Assembly (NCBI GenBank): GCA_018396705.1
Contig: JAGTQZ010000002.1
Coordinates: forward strand, 62,001-126,000
Source: Candidatus Bathyarchaeota archaeon
GTDB taxonomy: Archaea; Thermoproteota; Bathyarchaeia; Bathyarchaeales; Bathycorpusculaceae
Direction of reading: 5' to 3'
DNA: 64,000 bases
Shown here: piece after piece, positions 8,823 to 17,158 of the stretch
Position numbering within the stretch: the first letter of the stretch is position 1
How the letters are laid out: each line of letters begins with the position of its first letter
The notes under the pieces: model-generated
Databases searched by the model: none
What the model was told of the DNA's origin: nothing
What the model saw: the letters and a program-made list of their open reading frames with translations, nothing else
Program-made: the position numbers and the translations under genes

Positions 8823-9953
8823 TCAGCCTCCAGAGTTTGACTGGCATGTTTCTTTGAGTATTTCAATAAGCCTTGCGTTCATCCATGGTAAGCCAACTGT
8901 TGTTCTTAAGCAATTCTGGAAGCCAAGGACCGTTCCCATTTTTCTAACGAGGACGCCTTTTTCTAATAAACTGCGATAAACATTGTCTGAAGGTTTCTCC
9001 GTTTTAAACAATACAAAATTCGTCTTTGAATTGAAAGCCTTAACTCCATCGATTGCATTCAAGGATTTCATAAGCTTTTTTCGCTCTATCCGAGTTTTTT
9101 CAAAAGCTTCTTCAAAAATATCCATATTTTCCAAAACCTTCACACCGACTTTTAAAGAAAAAATGCTCACTGGATAGGGTAATCCAACATTTTTCGACAA
9201 TGTTCTGATGATCTCATCATTTGCAATGCAGTATCCGAGACGCAAGCCTGCAAGGCCAAAGGCCTTAGAAAATGTTCTAATAACTATCAAATTGTCATAT
9301 TTTGGGACAAGTGGCACAAGCGAGTAATCGGCAAACTCTACGTAGGCTTCGTCAACTGCGACGATCCCCGGAAAATTCTCAATCAAAAACTTTATGTCGT
9401 CTATTTCGAACTGATTTGCCGTGGGGTTGTTCGGCGAGCATAAGAAAAGCAATCTTGTTTTTGGCGTTACCTTTGACAGCAATGCCTCGATATTTAAAGA
9501 AAAATCCGTTTTCAATGGGACTTCAATAACTTCAGCCCTCTGAAGTTTCACTGCATAATGATACATTGTGAAAGTGGGTGAAATAGTGATAGCTTGCTCT
9601 CCCCTTTCAAGAAACAGGTTGGCTACCCTTGCTATCAACTCGTCACCTCCATTACCCACGGCTATGTAGTTGGCTGAGAGGCCCACATAACCGCCAAGCT
9701 TCTCCCGAAGTGTTTCATCTTCTTCTCCTTGCGGATAGATACGCGGATCAAATTCTTCCAAAGCTTCCATCATAAGTGCAAGAAGTTTTTCACGGGGAAT
9801 GAAGAAGTTCTCATTCGCGTTTAACTTTACAATTTTTGAACGTTCAAGATTGAAAAGTTGCCCTACAAGTTTTGAAGATTCTCCAAAGGCGTATATATTT
9901 GGTCGCATCTCCTCAAGCTTCTGCTTAATCCATGCGGCCCTATCATTTTTCAA
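8823..9953 (-). CDS. hisC: Histidinol-phosphate aminotransferase
   Basis: Fold-type I PLP aminotransferase, 376 aa. SPNNPTANQF near residue 175, DEAYVEFADYS near 200 and RTFSKAFGLAGLRLGY near 225 (Schiff-base lysine in FSK) are the HisC signatures, and the N-terminal KLNANENFF matches HisC. It converts imidazole acetol phosphate to histidinol phosphate. It overlaps hisD by 4 bp and lies 3 bp before hisB. Confidence 0.93.
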   Translation of the reverse strand: MKNDRAAWIKQKLEEMRPNIYAFGESSKLVGQLFNLERSKIVKLNANENFFIPREKLLALMMEALEEFDPRIYPQGEEDETLREKLGGYVGLSANYIAVGNGGDELIARVANLFLERGEQAITISPTFTMYHYAVKLQRAEVIEVPLKTDFSLNIEALLSKVTPKTRLLFLCSPNNPTANQFEIDDIKFLIENFPGIVAVDEAYVEFADYSLVPLVPKYDNLIVIRTFSKAFGLAGLRLGYCIANDEIIRTLSKNVGLPYPVSIFSLKVGVKVLENMDIFEEAFEKTRIERKKLMKSLNAIDGVKAFNSKTNFVLFKTEKPSDNVYRSLLEKGVLVRKMGTVLGFQNCLRTTVGLPWMNARLIEILKETCQSNSGG

Positions 9954-11239
9954 TTTTTCATTCGCTCCTCCACTGCTCTAAAGTGAGCTGGCAATCCTTC
10001 AGCCTTCGATAAAATTCTGATATACTCATAAGCTTTTGACAACCCTTTTCTCGAGCCTTTTACAATGGCTATTCTTTTCACGAAATCAAGAGACGATAAA
10101 CCCGAGAAAATCCTTCCAACCCCTCCCGTGGGCAGCACGTGATTTGTTCCACCATAATAATCGCTTAGAGAGGCTGGAGTATACTGCCCTACTAAAACAA
10201 TACCCGCTGCATTTAGCCTTTTAACAGCATCTTCTGGATTCTTCAACATTACCTCGACATGTTCCGGCGCGAAAGCGTTTGCAAGATCAACCATCTCATC
10301 CACTGTATCACATACAACCACAAAGCCATTGTTTGACAAAGCTTCCGTAACTATGCTGCTCCTAGGCGTAGATTTCGCTATGTCCTCCAATTCAGAAATG
10401 GTTTTTTCAGCTAGTTTCCTAGACGTTGTAATCAGGCCAACCGTAGAGTCCGGTCCATGTTCCGCTTGGGCGCACATATCAAGAGCCACAAACCGTGGAT
10501 TTGCATTTTCATCTGCAAGAACGAGAAGTTCGCTTGGACCGGCGGGAAAATCTATTGCCACGTTGCGGGAAACTAGTCTCTTTGCAATGGCTACATAAAT
10601 GTTTCCCGGCCCCACAATTTTGTCCACCGGCTTTACAGTTTCGGTGCCATAGGCCATGGCCGCTATAGCTTGGGGCCCTCCTACCTTATAGATTTCATTA
10701 ACTCCACATATATCTGCTGCAACCAGCGTCAAAGGATTAAGCAAGCCGTTCCGGTTGGGTGGTGAACAGACGGCTATGTTCGGCACACCTGCCACAAGCG
10801 CTGGAATCACAGTCATCAGCAAGGTGCTAGGATATGCAGCTTTTCCACCGGGAACATAGCAGCCCACCCTCTGGATCGGACGTGTACAAAATTTAATGCA
10901 TATTCCGTCAAGCTCTATTTCCATGTTTAAACGTTCTAAAACTTGTTTCTCAACAGTCTCAAGTCTTTCCTTAACAGCCTTTATAGTGCTAATCTGATCT
11001 TCCGTGACTTTTTCATAAGCTTCGCTTATTTCTTCACGGCTAACCATTAAACTTTTAGAATCGAGGGAAACTTTGTCAAATTTCCTTGCAAATTTAATTA
11101 GGGCCGTGTCGCCTTTTGTTTGGACTTCTTTGATTATGCCTTTCACGTAAGCTTCTAATTTAGTCTTATCCTTTACAGGCTCCCTATGCATAAACTTTTG
11201 CTTGAACGAAGATGGCTCGTATATGTTTATTATTTTCAT
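9950..11239 (-). CDS. hisD: Histidinol dehydrogenase
   Basis: HisD, 429 aa, a zinc enzyme oxidising histidinol to histidine with two NAD+. GCYVPGGKAAYPSTLLMTV near residue 130 and VDKIVGPGNIYVAIAK near 210 are diagnostic; DFPAGPSELLVLAD and AQAEHGPDS (zinc and catalytic residues) follow, then FAPEHVE. The length is standard. It overlaps hisG and hisC by 4 bp each, giving a tightly coupled operon. Confidence 0.96.
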   Translation of the reverse strand: MKIINIYEPSSFKQKFMHREPVKDKTKLEAYVKGIIKEVQTKGDTALIKFARKFDKVSLDSKSLMVSREEISEAYEKVTEDQISTIKAVKERLETVEKQVLERLNMEIELDGICIKFCTRPIQRVGCYVPGGKAAYPSTLLMTVIPALVAGVPNIAVCSPPNRNGLLNPLTLVAADICGVNEIYKVGGPQAIAAMAYGTETVKPVDKIVGPGNIYVAIAKRLVSRNVAIDFPAGPSELLVLADENANPRFVALDMCAQAEHGPDSTVGLITTSRKLAEKTISELEDIAKSTPRSSIVTEALSNNGFVVVCDTVDEMVDLANAFAPEHVEVMLKNPEDAVKRLNAAGIVLVGQYTPASLSDYYGGTNHVLPTGGVGRIFSGLSSLDFVKRIAIVKGSRKGLSKAYEYIRILSKAEGLPAHFRAVEERMKN

Positions 11240-12201
11240 TGCTGGTCTACCTTTTCTAGAGCCAGGACTTGCCTCGGCTCATAAACCACAAGTCCTTGCG
11301 CAAGTTTTCGTATTGTTGGAAGAATTTTGAAGAAGGAATCTCTTTCAATCACCGTGTTAACTGCATACCAGCCGGGATCAGCAAGCGGAGCAACAGTAGG
11401 CCTTTTCAATGCTGGCAACTCTTGGAGAAGCCGCTCCAAATTCTCTTTCTTAACGTTGACAAATATATGTAGCCTTTTCGAACCGTCAACGACACCTCTT
11501 AACATCATCATTATATCAAAAATTTTTTCGCGTTTTTCAGACTCTAGCGAGTTTTTGTTCGCTATCAAAAATGCAGTGGATTCCATCACAACATCTATTA
11601 CCTTTAAGTTGTTCTGCTCAAGGCTTGTACCCGTTTCGGTGACGTCAATAATTGCATCCGCAACCTCTGGCGGTTTAGCTTCAGTGGCTCCGAACGACAG
11701 GAATATGGCGACTTTCGAATTTTGGCCTTTTCGCCACCATGGTGTAACTATTAATGGCTCTGCGTCACCGAAAAACTTGAGGTATGTCTGGTTATTTTTA
11801 ATGTAATTTGCTGTGATGTTTAGATACTCCGCAGATATTCTGACATTTCTTCCAGAAGCTAAGAACTTTTCTAGTAGGCTCGAGAACGAGTTTATTTCTG
11901 TCCAATTCTTTGGCACGGCAACTACAAGCTTCACTTTTCCATATTCAAGATTTTGGAGCATTTCGACATCCGCGTTTGTTTCCTTAATCCAGTCTATGCC
12001 TGAAATTCCAATATCATATAGTCCTTCGCTCACCAATATTGGAATCTCCTGGGGCCTTAAAAGTCTTAATTCGATTTCGGGATCGTTGATGGCTGGTCTA
12101 TAGCTCCTTTCCTGTCCTGACACGCGGTATCCAGCTCTTTCAAGGATTTCAAATGTTGCCTTTTGCAGTGAACCAGCTGGAACAGCAAATTTTACTTTCA
12201 C
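11236..12201 (-). CDS. hisG: ATP phosphoribosyltransferase, long form
   Basis: First enzyme of histidine synthesis, 321 aa, starting with GTG at 12201. The catalytic domain includes YDIGISGIDWI near residue 63 and the phosphoribosyl-binding loop VTETGTSLEQ near residue 185. The length and the C-terminal segment (about residues 235-315) indicate the long form with the ACT-like histidine-feedback domain, so HisZ is not needed. A GAGGTGAGAT ribosome site lies just upstream. The stretch from TATA box to start contains a leader ORF and is described separately. Confidence 0.93.
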   Translation of the reverse strand: MKVKFAVPAGSLQKATFEILERAGYRVSGQERSYRPAINDPEIELRLLRPQEIPILVSEGLYDIGISGIDWIKETNADVEMLQNLEYGKVKLVVAVPKNWTEINSFSSLLEKFLASGRNVRISAEYLNITANYIKNNQTYLKFFGDAEPLIVTPWWRKGQNSKVAIFLSFGATEAKPPEVADAIIDVTETGTSLEQNNLKVIDVVMESTAFLIANKNSLESEKREKIFDIMMMLRGVVDGSKRLHIFVNVKKENLERLLQELPALKRPTVAPLADPGWYAVNTVIERDSFFKILPTIRKLAQGLVVYEPRQVLALEKVDQQ

Positions 12202-12209
12202 AGCTCATC

Positions 12210-12338
12210 TCACCTCAGCATTATCGAAATATTAAAGGGAGTTGCAAAATTTTCATTAATCCAGAAAACGTACAAGCTGAATTTTAGCAATTGGCTAAGG
12301 CCGTCAGAAATGAAAGCAGTCGCCCCGTATGAACGCAT
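12210..12338 (-). CDS. Possible 42-aa ORF between his promoter and hisG
   Basis: An ATG-initiated ORF (MRSYGATAFISDGLSQ...) fills the space up to 9 bp before hisG; its TGA lies inside the hisG ribosome site. It has no histidine codon, is rich in Phe, Leu and Ile in its second half, and resembles nothing I recognise. It runs in a different frame from the overlapping leader ORF at 12346, so at most one is likely to be the main product. It may be accidental. Confidence 0.25.
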   Translation of the reverse strand: MRSYGATAFISDGLSQLLKFSLYVFWINENFATPFNISIMLR

Positions 12339-12346
12339 TCCCTCAT
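12284..12346 (-). CDS. Putative his operon leader peptide
   Basis: A 20-codon ORF (MRECVHTGRL...) starting at ATG 12346, about 10 nt after the predicted transcription start, with GGTG upstream as a weak ribosome site. It has a single His codon (CAT) at position 6. Its first codons ATG AGG GAA TGC GTT match the start of a small ORF before ilvB. A segment inside it, CCTTAGC (12300-12294), can pair with GCTGAGG (12219-12213) at the hisG ribosome site. It is probably regulatory, not a working protein. Confidence 0.5.
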   Translation of the reverse strand: MRECVHTGRLLSFLTALANC

Positions 12347-12354
12347 TTTGCACC

Positions 12355-12387
12355 ACTTCCTTAAGGAAGTACTGTAGTTTAATATAA
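12355..12387 (-). promoter_or_regulatory. his operon promoter with 16-bp palindrome
   Basis: On the minus strand TTATATTAAA (12387-12378) is a clear TATA box. The perfect palindrome ACTTCCTTAAGGAAGT (12355-12370) lies between it and the predicted start near 12356, where a bound repressor would block RNA polymerase. The arms are partly similar to the lysW repeat (CTTCC...GAAG). Confidence 0.6.
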
Positions 12388-12425
12388 GCTTATTGCCATT
12401 TTTGATAAACTACTTGGAGGTGCTG

Positions 12426-12444
12426 AAAACTCTTGAGACAAGAG
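12426..12444 (-). terminator. Hairpin terminator after pheA
   Basis: Downstream of the pheA stop on the minus strand, CTCTTG-TCT-CAAGAG (12444-12430) forms a 6-bp stem with a 3-nt loop followed by TTTT. It probably ends the ilvD-pheA transcript before the his promoter. Confidence 0.45.
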
Positions 12445-12475
12445 ACTGTGGTCAATAACCTGACAAAAGCTAGAT

Positions 12476-13309
12476 TCAACCGGTAGCCTTTGGATAGGAG
12501 CCCAAAACCTTTATAAATGGAGTTTTTTCTCGAAGCTCATTAAGGGCTTCCATGCATTCCGGTTCGGTTTTGTGGCCTTCAAAGTCAAGGTAGAATATGT
12601 ACTCCCAAGGCTTTTTCCTCGTAGGTCTAGACTCTATTTTAGTGAGGTTTATTTTTCTTTTTGCAAACACACCTAAAGCATCGTAAAGTGCTCCTGGAAC
12701 ATGTTTAACTGAGAAAATTATTGAAGTCTTGTCGTTACCGCTTGGTGATGCATCCATTTTCGAAAGAATTACAAACCGCGTATAGTTGTCTGGGACATCT
12801 GATATATTTCTCGCGAGAATTTTCATTCCGTAAATTTCTGCTGCTCTTTCGCTGGCTATTGCGGCTTCATCCATTGAATGTTTTTCTTTTATAATTTTGA
12901 CGCTGCCAGCTGTATCGTAGGTCGGTATTACCTCGCACATTATTTTTTCCAAAAACTTAGAGCATTGAGCCAAAGCCTGCGGATGCGAGTAAACCCTTTT
13001 TATAGAACTTAGATCGGCATTGGTGTTTCCTATTAAACAATGTTCTATCTTGAGGATAACCTCCCCGCAAATCTTAAGGTCATGAGTCAACAGCAAATCA
13101 TAAACTTGGTTAACACTGCCCTCTATCGAGTTTTCTATTGGAAGTACACCGTAATCTACTTCTTCCAACTCAACTTTTCTAAAAACCTCTGAGAAGCTTT
13201 TGCATGGAATAGGCTGGATTTTATCGTTGAAGTATTCGTAGATAGCCATTTCACTATATGCGCCAATCTCGCCTTGGAAAGCAACTTTTAGATGCTTCTC
13301 TTTCCCCAT
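12476..13309 (-). CDS. pheA: Prephenate dehydratase with ACT domain
   Basis: A monofunctional prephenate dehydratase, 277 aa, converting prephenate to phenylpyruvate for phenylalanine. VAFQGEIGAYSEMAI opens the catalytic domain, PIENSIEGSVNQVYDLL is the substrate-binding stretch near residue 80, and NYTRFVIL near residue 175 has the catalytic Thr-Arg-Phe. The ACT domain (about residues 195-277) contains GALYDALGVFAKR and KIESRP, the phenylalanine feedback site. It lies 10 bp after ilvD, away from the other aromatic genes some 14-23 kb downstream. Confidence 0.94.
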   Translation of the reverse strand: MGKEKHLKVAFQGEIGAYSEMAIYEYFNDKIQPIPCKSFSEVFRKVELEEVDYGVLPIENSIEGSVNQVYDLLLTHDLKICGEVILKIEHCLIGNTNADLSSIKRVYSHPQALAQCSKFLEKIMCEVIPTYDTAGSVKIIKEKHSMDEAAIASERAAEIYGMKILARNISDVPDNYTRFVILSKMDASPSGNDKTSIIFSVKHVPGALYDALGVFAKRKINLTKIESRPTRKKPWEYIFYLDFEGHKTEPECMEALNELREKTPFIKVLGSYPKATG

Positions 13310-13319
13310 GACTGGTCAC

Positions 13320-14984
13320 TTAACATGGCTGTCCTCTTAAGGTTGCCCCCTCATCAACCGATCCAACAAGGCAAATATACCTTTGGAGGTATCCCAAAGA
13401 GATTTTTGGAGGCTTAGACTTCCAGCATGCGAAACGTCTTTTCAAATCGTCGTCACTTAATTTTACGTCTATTTTCCTTTTAGGTACGTCAATTTCAATA
13501 GTGTCTCCATCCTCCAGTATTGCTATGGGACCCCCCTCCGCAGCTTCTGGTGAGACGTGACCTATGCAAAGTCCTCTTGTTGCTCCCGAAAATCTTCCAT
13601 CAGTGACCAAAGCAACAGATTCAGCCAAGCCCATGCCCACTATTGCTGCTGTAGGCGAAAGCATTTCTCTCATTCCCGGTCCGCCTTTTGGCCCCTCATA
13701 TCTAATCACTACAATGTCGCCATCAACTATTTTTCCATCTAGAATAGCTTTAATTGCTTCCTCCTCAGAATCATAGACTTTAGCCGGACCGCTATGGCGA
13801 AGCATTTTGCGGGGAACGGCGCTTAACTTGACAACAGCCCCTTTTGGAGCAAGATTCCCATACAATATGGCCAATCCACCCTCCACGTGCACCGGGTTAT
13901 CGATGGGTCTGATGACTTCTCTATTGTAAACCGTTGCATCCTTGATGTTTTCCCATACGGTCTCCCCGGTCACGGTTACCGCGTTTAGATGTAGAAATTG
14001 TCTTAGCTCTTTCATCAGGGCTGGGATCCCCCCAGCCTCGTCTAATTCTTGAAGGTCATGAGGCCCAGATGGCCTCATGTCGCATAAGTGCGGAATTTTC
14101 CTACTATATTCGTCAAATACCCTTAGTGGAAGATCCACACCCGTCTCTTTCGCTATGGCCTTCAAATGTAGCACGGTGTTTGTTGATCCACCAAGGGCCA
14201 AGTCTACTATAATGGCGTTTTCAAAGGCCTCGTATGTCATTATGTCCCTTGGCTTGATATCTCTTCGGACAAGTTCAACGATTTTTTCTCCACTTTCCTT
14301 GGCTATTCTCGATTTTGCAGATGAAACAGCAAGAGCAGTAGCACATCCAGGAAGAGACATGCCCAAGGCTTCGGTAATACATGCCATAGTGTTCGCCGTG
14401 TACATGCCATTACATGAACCGCATCCTGGGAAGGCCCTATCTTCAATCATTTTTAATTCATCTTGGCTAAGTTTTCCCGCTTTAACTTCTCCGACTGCTT
14501 CAAAAATCACTGTCACGTCCACTATTCTCCCTCTGTATCTGCCTGAAAGCATCGGCCCTCCTGTTACAACTATTGAAGGAATGTTCAGTCTTGCAGCAGC
14601 CATAAGCATACCGGGGGTTATCTTGTCACAATTTGTTATCAAAACCATTCCATCAAACTGATTTGCCTGAATCATAACCTCTACAGAATCCGCAATTAAT
14701 TCACGTGACGGAAGAGAATAATGCATTCCAATATGGCCCATCACCAGTCCATCACATATTGCAATTGTGTTGAATTCAAATGGGACTCCGCCGGCTGACC
14801 GAACACCCTGTTTAACATATTCAGCTAATTGGCGTAGATGCATGTGACCTGGAACGATTTCTGAATGACTGTTAACAACCGCTATAAGCGGCTTTTCTAA
14901 GTCACCGTCTGTTAATCCAAGACATTTTAATATGGCTCTTTGAGGAGAACGAGTAAGACCTTTCTTTAAAACATCGCTTCTCAT
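13320..14984 (-). CDS. ilvD: Dihydroxyacid dehydratase
   Basis: IlvD, 554 aa, an iron-sulfur dehydratase shared by valine, isoleucine and leucine synthesis. [20 protein letters not shown] near residue 118 and [15 protein letters not shown] near residue 190 carry the cluster cysteines and the conserved lysine; [19 protein letters not shown] lies near residue 470. The start ATG 14984 overlaps the stop of a 6-codon frame (ATG AGG GCT ...) whose sequence mostly serves as ribosome site. It shares a divergent promoter region with the cimA-like gene. Confidence 0.96.
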   Translation of the reverse strand: MRSDVLKKGLTRSPQRAILKCLGLTDGDLEKPLIAVVNSHSEIVPGHMHLRQLAEYVKQGVRSAGGVPFEFNTIAICDGLVMGHIGMHYSLPSRELIADSVEVMIQANQFDGMVLITNCDKITPGMLMAAARLNIPSIVVTGGPMLSGRYRGRIVDVTVIFEAVGEVKAGKLSQDELKMIEDRAFPGCGSCNGMYTANTMACITEALGMSLPGCATALAVSSAKSRIAKESGEKIVELVRRDIKPRDIMTYEAFENAIIVDLALGGSTNTVLHLKAIAKETGVDLPLRVFDEYSRKIPHLCDMRPSGPHDLQELDEAGGIPALMKELRQFLHLNAVTVTGETVWENIKDATVYNREVIRPIDNPVHVEGGLAILYGNLAPKGAVVKLSAVPRKMLRHSGPAKVYDSEEEAIKAILDGKIVDGDIVVIRYEGPKGGPGMREMLSPTAAIVGMGLAESVALVTDGRFSGATRGLCIGHVSPEAAEGGPIAILEDGDTIEIDVPKRKIDVKLSDDDLKRRFACWKSKPPKISLGYLQRYICLVGSVDEGATLRGQPC

Positions 14985-15049
14985 TTTCCACCAGCCCTCA
15001 TCCTGTTGTTGACCTTCCTACTGCGTTGAGATGAATTTCAAGATAGAAA

Positions 15050-15066
15050 AGCTTTAATATAAATAT
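15050..15066. promoter_or_regulatory. Shared divergent TATA region, ilvD / cimA
   Basis: The AT-rich element CTTTAATATAAATA (15052-15065) can act as a TATA box in both directions. For the plus strand it predicts a start near 15082, so an ATG at 15065 cannot begin cimA. For the minus strand it predicts a start near 15032, about 48 nt before ilvD. Confidence 0.55.
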
Positions 15067-15093
15067 GCGCTACTCATTAGCCGAGGTTCATAA

Positions 15094-15120
15094 ATGGGGA
15101 ATAGCTTTATTAGTGGATAA
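15094..15120 (+). CDS. Putative 8-codon leader ORF before cimA
   Basis: ATG GGG AAT AGC TTT ATT AGT GGA TAA encodes MGNSFISG. It has its own ribosome site GAGGT at 15083-15087 with ideal spacing and starts about 12 nt after the predicted transcription start. Its stop (15118-15120) overlaps the GTG start of the synthase at 15113, which has no ribosome site of its own, so translation of the enzyme would depend on reading this ORF. Codon 6 is Ile, the product of the citramalate route. Confidence 0.5.
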   Translation: MGNSFISG

Positions 15121-16681
15121 CTTTGCAGAAAAAATAAGAATTTTTGACACTACCCTCAGAGACGGTGAACAAACCCCTGGAGTTTCCTTGACACCTAAAG
15201 AGAAAGTTAGAATAGCTAAAAAGCTTGACGAGCTTGGAGTGGACGCCATCGAAGCTGGTTTTGCAGCATCCACAAAAGGAGAATTCGAAGCGATAAAAAT
15301 GATTGCAAACGAAAACCTTAAGGCGGAAGTATTCAGTTTTGCAAGAGGAAGCAAAAAAGACATAGACGCTGTTATAGATAGTGGCGCAGATGCTGTTTTT
15401 CTAGTGATTCCCGCATCTGAAATCCACATAAAAAATAAACTTGGTAAAACATATGAACAAGTTCTAGAGCTTGCGGAGGAATGTATTCAGTACGCGAAAA
15501 ATCATGGCCTTAAAGTTGAATTCGGAGCTGAAGATGCAACGCGCAGCGAAGCATCTTTTCTTAAAAAATTGATTGCAACTAGCATAGAAGCTGGTGCAGA
15601 TGTCGTAACTCCGTGTGATACTGTTGGAGTTTTAACCCCAGAAAGAGCCTACGCATTCTACGCATATCTAACGAAGAGTTTTCCGGGTGTGACCTTCGGA
15701 GTCCACTGTCATGATGACTTTGGAATGGCTGTGGCCAATTCTATTGCAGCTTTAAGGGCGGGTGCAAAAGAGGTTCATGCCACGATAAATGGCATAGGCG
15801 AGAGAGCTGGAAACGCCGCTTTAGAGGAGATAGCCGTTGCATTGAAGTTGCTTTATGGCGTAGACGTTTCCCTAAAACTGAGCTTATTATATGAAATTTC
15901 CATGCTTGTTTCTAGGCTGACGGGTGTTCAAGTACCGCCCAATAAGGCTATAGTTGGCGAAAATGCATTCACTCACGAGTCAGGGATACATACGCATGCT
16001 ATCTTGAATGATCCCACTACGTATGAACCGATTCCACCAAGTCTTGTGGGGCGAACTAGACGGTTTGTAGTTGGCAAACATGCTGGTTCAAGGGGGATAA
16101 AAGCTGTTCTCAATGAAATGGGTATATTCCCGAATGAGGAACAGTTAAGGGATATTCTCTCAAAAGTTAAAATGATAGGTGATAAGGGCAAGAAAATCAC
16201 TGATCTGGACTTAGAGGCGATAGCGGAAACAGTCATGAACATGCCGAGACATAGAACGCTAAAGCTTCAAGAATTAACAGTGGTCACGGGAAACAAGGTG
16301 ACTCCAACGGCTTCCGTAAGACTAAATGTGAAAGGTCAAGTTATCATGAGCGCGGCTACTGGAGTTGGACCTGTGGATGCGGCAATAAACGCCATACGAA
16401 AAGCTATTCAAACCATTGAACCCATAAAGCTTAATGACTACTATGTTAAATCAATTTCAGGGGGAACCGACGCCATAGTTGAGGTGATGGTGCACCTTAG
16501 CAAGGGAGATGTCACAACAACGGCGTGGGGGGCTCATGAAGACATTGTTATGGCAAGTGTTGAAGCTGTGCTAAACGGAATAAACAATATTCTATCAAAG
16601 CGTGAAAACACGAACTCTCTTAGTTCAAACGTGGAAAACTTGACGCCCAAATTGCGAGGTGACTTTAATGCGGAGGGATAG
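15113..16681 (+). CDS. cimA: Citramalate synthase-like (LeuA family)
   Basis: About 522 aa from GTG 15113. An acyl-CoA condensing enzyme: FDTTLRDGEQTPGVSLT at the N-terminus, HCHDDFGMAVANS near residue 200 (metal His-x-His), NGIGERAGNAALEE near 230, GENAFTHESGIHTH near 285, and a C-terminal LeuA dimer/regulatory domain. Segments such as FGAEDATRSEASFL and VIPASEIHIKNKL look more like methanogen citramalate synthase than isopropylmalate synthase, while the paralogue at 23474 looks more like LeuA. Citramalate synthase would make 2-oxobutyrate for isoleucine from pyruvate and acetyl-CoA. Homocitrate synthase for lysine is an alternative. Confidence 0.72.
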   Translation: MDNFAEKIRIFDTTLRDGEQTPGVSLTPKEKVRIAKKLDELGVDAIEAGFAASTKGEFEAIKMIANENLKAEVFSFARGSKKDIDAVIDSGADAVFLVIPASEIHIKNKLGKTYEQVLELAEECIQYAKNHGLKVEFGAEDATRSEASFLKKLIATSIEAGADVVTPCDTVGVLTPERAYAFYAYLTKSFPGVTFGVHCHDDFGMAVANSIAALRAGAKEVHATINGIGERAGNAALEEIAVALKLLYGVDVSLKLSLLYEISMLVSRLTGVQVPPNKAIVGENAFTHESGIHTHAILNDPTTYEPIPPSLVGRTRRFVVGKHAGSRGIKAVLNEMGIFPNEEQLRDILSKVKMIGDKGKKITDLDLEAIAETVMNMPRHRTLKLQELTVVTGNKVTPTASVRLNVKGQVIMSAATGVGPVDAAINAIRKAIQTIEPIKLNDYYVKSISGGTDAIVEVMVHLSKGDVTTTAWGAHEDIVMASVEAVLNGINNILSKRENTNSLSSNVENLTPKLRGDFNAEG

Positions 16682-16824
16682 ACCCCTTCAATCGAGGGAT
16701 CGCCAAATCAAACGGCTATAACACTACCTCTTTTCATGCTCAATCTGCAAATTCCACGTTTAACGAAAAAGACCGACAAGTAGATTGTGAACATATATGC
16801 AAAAGCTTCGCAGAAATATTAGAC

Positions 16825-17133
16825 ATGCTGGTTAGAAAAAAGCTAAGCATGAAACAGATAAAATATCTCTCTAAAATAGAGGAAAACCATGGTCTGCTAT
16901 ATTATCAGCTTGTAAACAAATTATCCATTGAACAGGGCGTACCTAGATCAACCATCAGATGGAACCTAAACAAACTAAGAGATGCAGGAATGATAATCAC
17001 CGGAAATAAAAACGCGAAGGGAGTTCCTGTAAGTCTCACAGAGAAGGGAAAGATCCTACTGCTGTTAACTGAAGGTAAACATGAGTTTTTGGGCAAGTTT
17101 TATTGCCCAAAAACTTTATTTAAAACAAAATAA
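16825..17133 (+). CDS. Small winged-helix DNA-binding protein
   Basis: A 102-aa protein with a predicted winged helix-turn-helix: PRSTIRWNLNKLRDAGMI (about residues 40-57) is the recognition region and VSLTEKGKILLLL the wing and following helix. TATA at about 16790-16799 (ACATATATGC) predicts a start near 16820, so translation is probably nearly leaderless. It lies between the cimA-like gene and the ilv/leu operon. A role as local regulator is likely from context only. Its last codons overlap the inverted repeat at 17086-17113. Confidence 0.6.
   Translation: MLVRKKLSMKQIKYLSKIEENHGLLYYQLVNKLSIEQGVPRSTIRWNLNKLRDAGMIITGNKNAKGVPVSLTEKGKILLLLTEGKHEFLGKFYCPKTLFKTK
17086..17113. repeat. 11-bp perfect inverted repeat upstream of ilv TATA box
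   Basis: TTTTTGGGCAA (17086-17096) and TTGCCCAAAAA (17103-17113) are exact reverse complements separated by 6 nt. The right arm touches the TATA box of the next transcript (CTTTATTTAAAAC, about 17114-17126). It could be a regulator-binding site upstream of TATA or a hairpin ending the winged-helix transcript. Confidence 0.6.
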
Positions 17134-17158
17134 CATGTGGGAAGGGTACGGTGCATCA

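Noticed and set aside
12420-12480. Possible tRNA or small RNA downstream of pheA (ends in GATTCAACCGG).
   Set aside because: No cloverleaf arms could be drawn; only the short terminator-like hairpin is supported.
14981-15001. Six-codon ORF MRAGGK before ilvD, also starting ATGAGGG.
   Set aside because: No branched-chain codon; the purine-rich sequence is best explained as the ilvD ribosome site, and the stop overlaps the ilvD ATG by chance or coupling.
15065-15112. Extending the cimA-like gene to ATG 15065.
   Set aside because: The ATG is part of the TATA region, upstream of the predicted transcription start, and the extra residues have no family similarity.
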